From NCBI GenBank assembly GCA_016748015.1, contig JAAOMT010000586.1, positions 542,534-606,533 of the forward strand: a stretch of 64,000 nucleotides of DNA. Direction: 5' to 3'. Positions 60,351 through 64,000 of this stretch are shown here, piece after piece (the stretch's first letter is position 1; the number at the start of each line of letters is the position of its first letter). The stretch is from Geosiphon pyriformis. Its lineage: Eukaryota; Glomeromycota; Glomeromycetes; Archaeosporales; Geosiphonaceae. Under the pieces are notes generated by a model that worked only from the letters and a program-made list of their open reading frames with translations, was not told where the DNA came from and ran no database searches. The position numbers and the translations under genes are program-made.

Positions 60351-60955
60351 TTTAAGAAAAATTTTATTGTTTTTAAATTTTTTATTAATTATATAATATA
60401 AATACTTAATAATATTAGATTATATAAATAGTTTATTAAGATGGTTTTTTTAAAATATTTAATAATACTGTTATTATTTTTTTAATTTAAATTTAAATAT
60501 AAATATTAATATATTCAATATTTTGTTTTTATTTTAATTAAATTTTAGATTATTGTTTTGGTCTTAAATTATATAATTAAATTTAATTATATTTAAATAG
60601 TTAATAATATTTAAATAATTAAGTAATTTTAAATTTTTATAAGATTATAATAAAAAACATTTTAATTTTTAAAAATATTAAATTAAACATAATTATATTG
60701 TTAATATTATTAAAAAAAAATTTTTTGTTAATTAATTTAAATTTAAAAATATTTTAACATTGTTAAAAATATAATTGTTAACAACTTAATTAATAAAATA
60801 ACCAAATTTAAGTATTATTTATTGGTGTATATTAATAAAAAATTTATTAAGAAAAATAATATAAAAATGTTTAATAATATTTATTGTCTTATTAATACAT
60901 TGGATAATATTGTAAATTATTCTTAATGAAAAGTTTTAAGTATATAAATAAAAAT
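60351..60955. other. AT-rich desert
   Basis: About 600 bases of very AT-rich sequence, possibly the RNase H part of the LINE relic that follows; I cannot support an alignment here. Confidence 0.35.
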
Positions 60956-61240
60956 TTAATTTAAAATATCAACTGGTTTAAATTTGCAATTGTTAAATAT
61001 TTTAATAAAAAACTTAAATTAGATTTTATTAACCAAAAAACAGCTGGTTTATGCACATATTTAATAAAAACTTTATACAAAAAACTGTTAATCATGATTA
61101 AAAAAAAATTGTATAAATCTAAATATCCAAGTATTATAAAAAAAAAGAATTTAAATCATGTATTTTTGTATATATCTGACTTAACTAAAAAATTACTTGT
61201 TAATAAATGTGCACATAAATAAAGATTATTGTTCAAAGCT
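60956..61240 (+). mobile_element. Decayed LINE fragment (end of RNase H and zinc-like motif)
   Basis: The segment C-T-Y-L-I-K-T-L-Y-K-K-L (61053-61095) and K-K-K-L-Y-K-S-K-Y-P-S-I after it match L6 near 39745-39830, followed by N-H-V-F-L. The relic ends near 61240 or shortly after. Confidence 0.65.
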
Positions 61241-61410
61241 TTGATAACATTGTTTTTGGTCTTGCAATTATTAAATCAAACTAAAGACAATAATGGTGTT
61301 TATATAATATTAATTAAAGATATATAGTTCAAGACCTAATATGTAAAATCTGTTGAGTGTGTAGTTTTGCAATTAATCATTAAGACCAAATTTGGGTTCC
61401 AAATGCAAAA

Positions 61411-61593
61411 TTGAGATCAAAGTGCAAAAGGTTGGATTTGATTATTAGCAATAGCTTTGTGATTTCGGATGTTGGTAGTAGACCATGCATATTTGATAAA
61501 GGGAAAGTTCGCAAAAATGGTTTCACCAGGGATTTGCTTGTTCATTTTGATATGTGTAATGTTAATTGCTGGTCACATGTAGCAAAAACATGA
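61411..61593 (+). CDS. Hypothetical ORF, 60 aa
   Basis: A 60-codon frame in DNA with more G and C than its surroundings (for example V-G-S-R-P-C-I-F-D-K and H-F-D-M-C-N-V-N-C-W). It may be a remnant of a gene or of another repeat. No family recognised, and no start context that decides it. Confidence 0.2.
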   Translation: MRSKCKRLDLIISNSFVISDVGSRPCIFDKGKVRKNGFTRDLLVHFDMCNVNCWSHVAKT

Positions 61594-61829
61594 GTCGAGC
61601 CTAATTTATGACATATATGTTGTATTTTTAATAATGATTTAATTAATAAGTCAATAATTAATTTTTAAACATACAAAATTAAACATAAAATATAATTAAT
61701 TTAATTAATATTGACGTGGTGGGTTGGTAATAAAGAGGATATCCCAAAAACCTTGGCCTAAACAACAAACGCAAGATTCGCAATTCCTAAAAGGCTTCGT
61801 CTGCTATAATTCCTTAACTTAGGTTTATT
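61594..61829. other. Intergenic, no gene seen
   Basis: Moves from AT-rich desert to mixed-composition DNA at about 61710, which marks the left edge of the second host-gene region. Confidence 0.4.
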
Positions 61830-61958
61830 ATGTCCAAGAAAGGGCGGCGAGTAAAAAAATCAACGCGAGTGGAAACGACAAGCAAACAGGAAGGAACTGA
61901 AAATATCCACGTCGCAAGTGAAATGGCAGAAAATGATCTTAGCTCTTGGTGGTCATAA
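61830..61958 (+). CDS. Hypothetical small ORF, 42 aa, basic start
   Basis: The ATG at 61830 gives 42 codons: a Lys/Arg-rich start (M-S-K-K-G-R-R-V-K-K), then an acidic/polar middle and an end S-S-W-W-S before TAA. Base composition is that of host genes. Too short to classify; it could be a small nuclear protein, a first exon, or chance. Confidence 0.25.
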   Translation: MSKKGRRVKKSTRVETTSKQEGTENIHVASEMAENDLSSWWS

Positions 61959-62230
61959 ACATTAAGCAGGTTGAGTACAGCAAGCACCCGAGCGAAAGGA
62001 ACAAAATCCAACGGGACGCGTGTTTTGTACTTATTTGTTACAGGTAAAAAGTGAGTACCTCATGAAAAATGAGTTCGTAAAATATACTTGTTTTCAAGTT
62101 GTCGACATAATTTTACGACAAAGTATGATGATGTTAAATTCTATTCAAGAAATCGATAATCAGTGTAACGTAATGCCCTCAAAATTCTAGAGTTTTCCAT
62201 AGAATCAATTATATAACTCTGACACATATC
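61959..62230. other. Intergenic region downstream of the zinc transporter
   Basis: About 270 bases, the likely 3' UTR of the minus-strand transporter and nothing else I can support. Confidence 0.4.

Positions 62231-64000
<1,770 letters not shown>

Overview
The window looks like nuclear DNA of an early-diverging fungus. The best guess is an arbuscular mycorrhizal fungus (Glomeromycotina), inferred from very AT-rich DNA, many short GT-AG introns, an ELMO-type protein, an Msc2-like zinc transporter and a heavy load of RNase H-bearing LINEs. No species can be fixed from the sequence alone.

Host genes occupy about 11 kb. At 41.3-50.1 kb there is a gene island: an ELMO/CED-12-like gene (+, 10 exons, 721 aa by my splice model), then two minus-strand genes, a RING-plus-RRM protein (44441-47695) and an unrecognised, low-complexity protein with one good LIR/AIM-like motif (48295-50109). 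The right end (62231-64000, -) holds the C-terminal part of an Msc2/ZnT5-like zinc transporter whose start lies outside the window. Two or three small ORFs nearby are uncertain.

Almost everything else is transposon at different stages of decay. One LINE family (ORF1 with a CCHC knuckle; ORF2 = EEP endonuclease, reverse transcriptase, RNase H, terminal zinc-finger-like motif; common 3' tail) is present as three nearly full-length recent copies (9109-15881 +, 23617-30400 +, 33640-40524 +), one long minus copy (283-6747), one 5'-truncated minus copy (6873-7844) and an old, AT-decayed plus copy split by younger insertions (6752-6872, 7845-9108, 15894-18240). Exact target-site duplications (CATAGTTT; TAAGTTTTTTAT) give a clear insertion order. 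Other old LINE scraps lie at 22.2-22.8, 54.6, 60.2 and 61 kb.

The most interesting item is a second kind of element that carries only an RRM-CCHC gag-like protein but ends in the LINE 3' tail. The best copy (18550-21828, -) is flanked by a 10-bp duplication ACTATTTTTT and is interrupted by a solo LTR (19188-20169) with a 4-bp duplication. Two decayed copies lie tail to tail at 55.5-60.0 kb, and one of them hosts a dead Tc1/mariner element (57653-59007) with TA duplication. The LTR has another copy at 1-282 and an almost unrecognisable decayed copy at 30951-31938. A decayed Ty3/gypsy gag-pol lies at about 50.5-54.5 kb.

All mobile elements here appear inactive as autonomous units. Each LINE copy has lost catalytic or zinc-binding residues, mostly through changes that look like G-to-A or C-to-T. 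The AT-rich deserts between the genes and young copies are, where I could align them by eye, such decayed copies. Coordinates of relics and splice sites are hand-derived.
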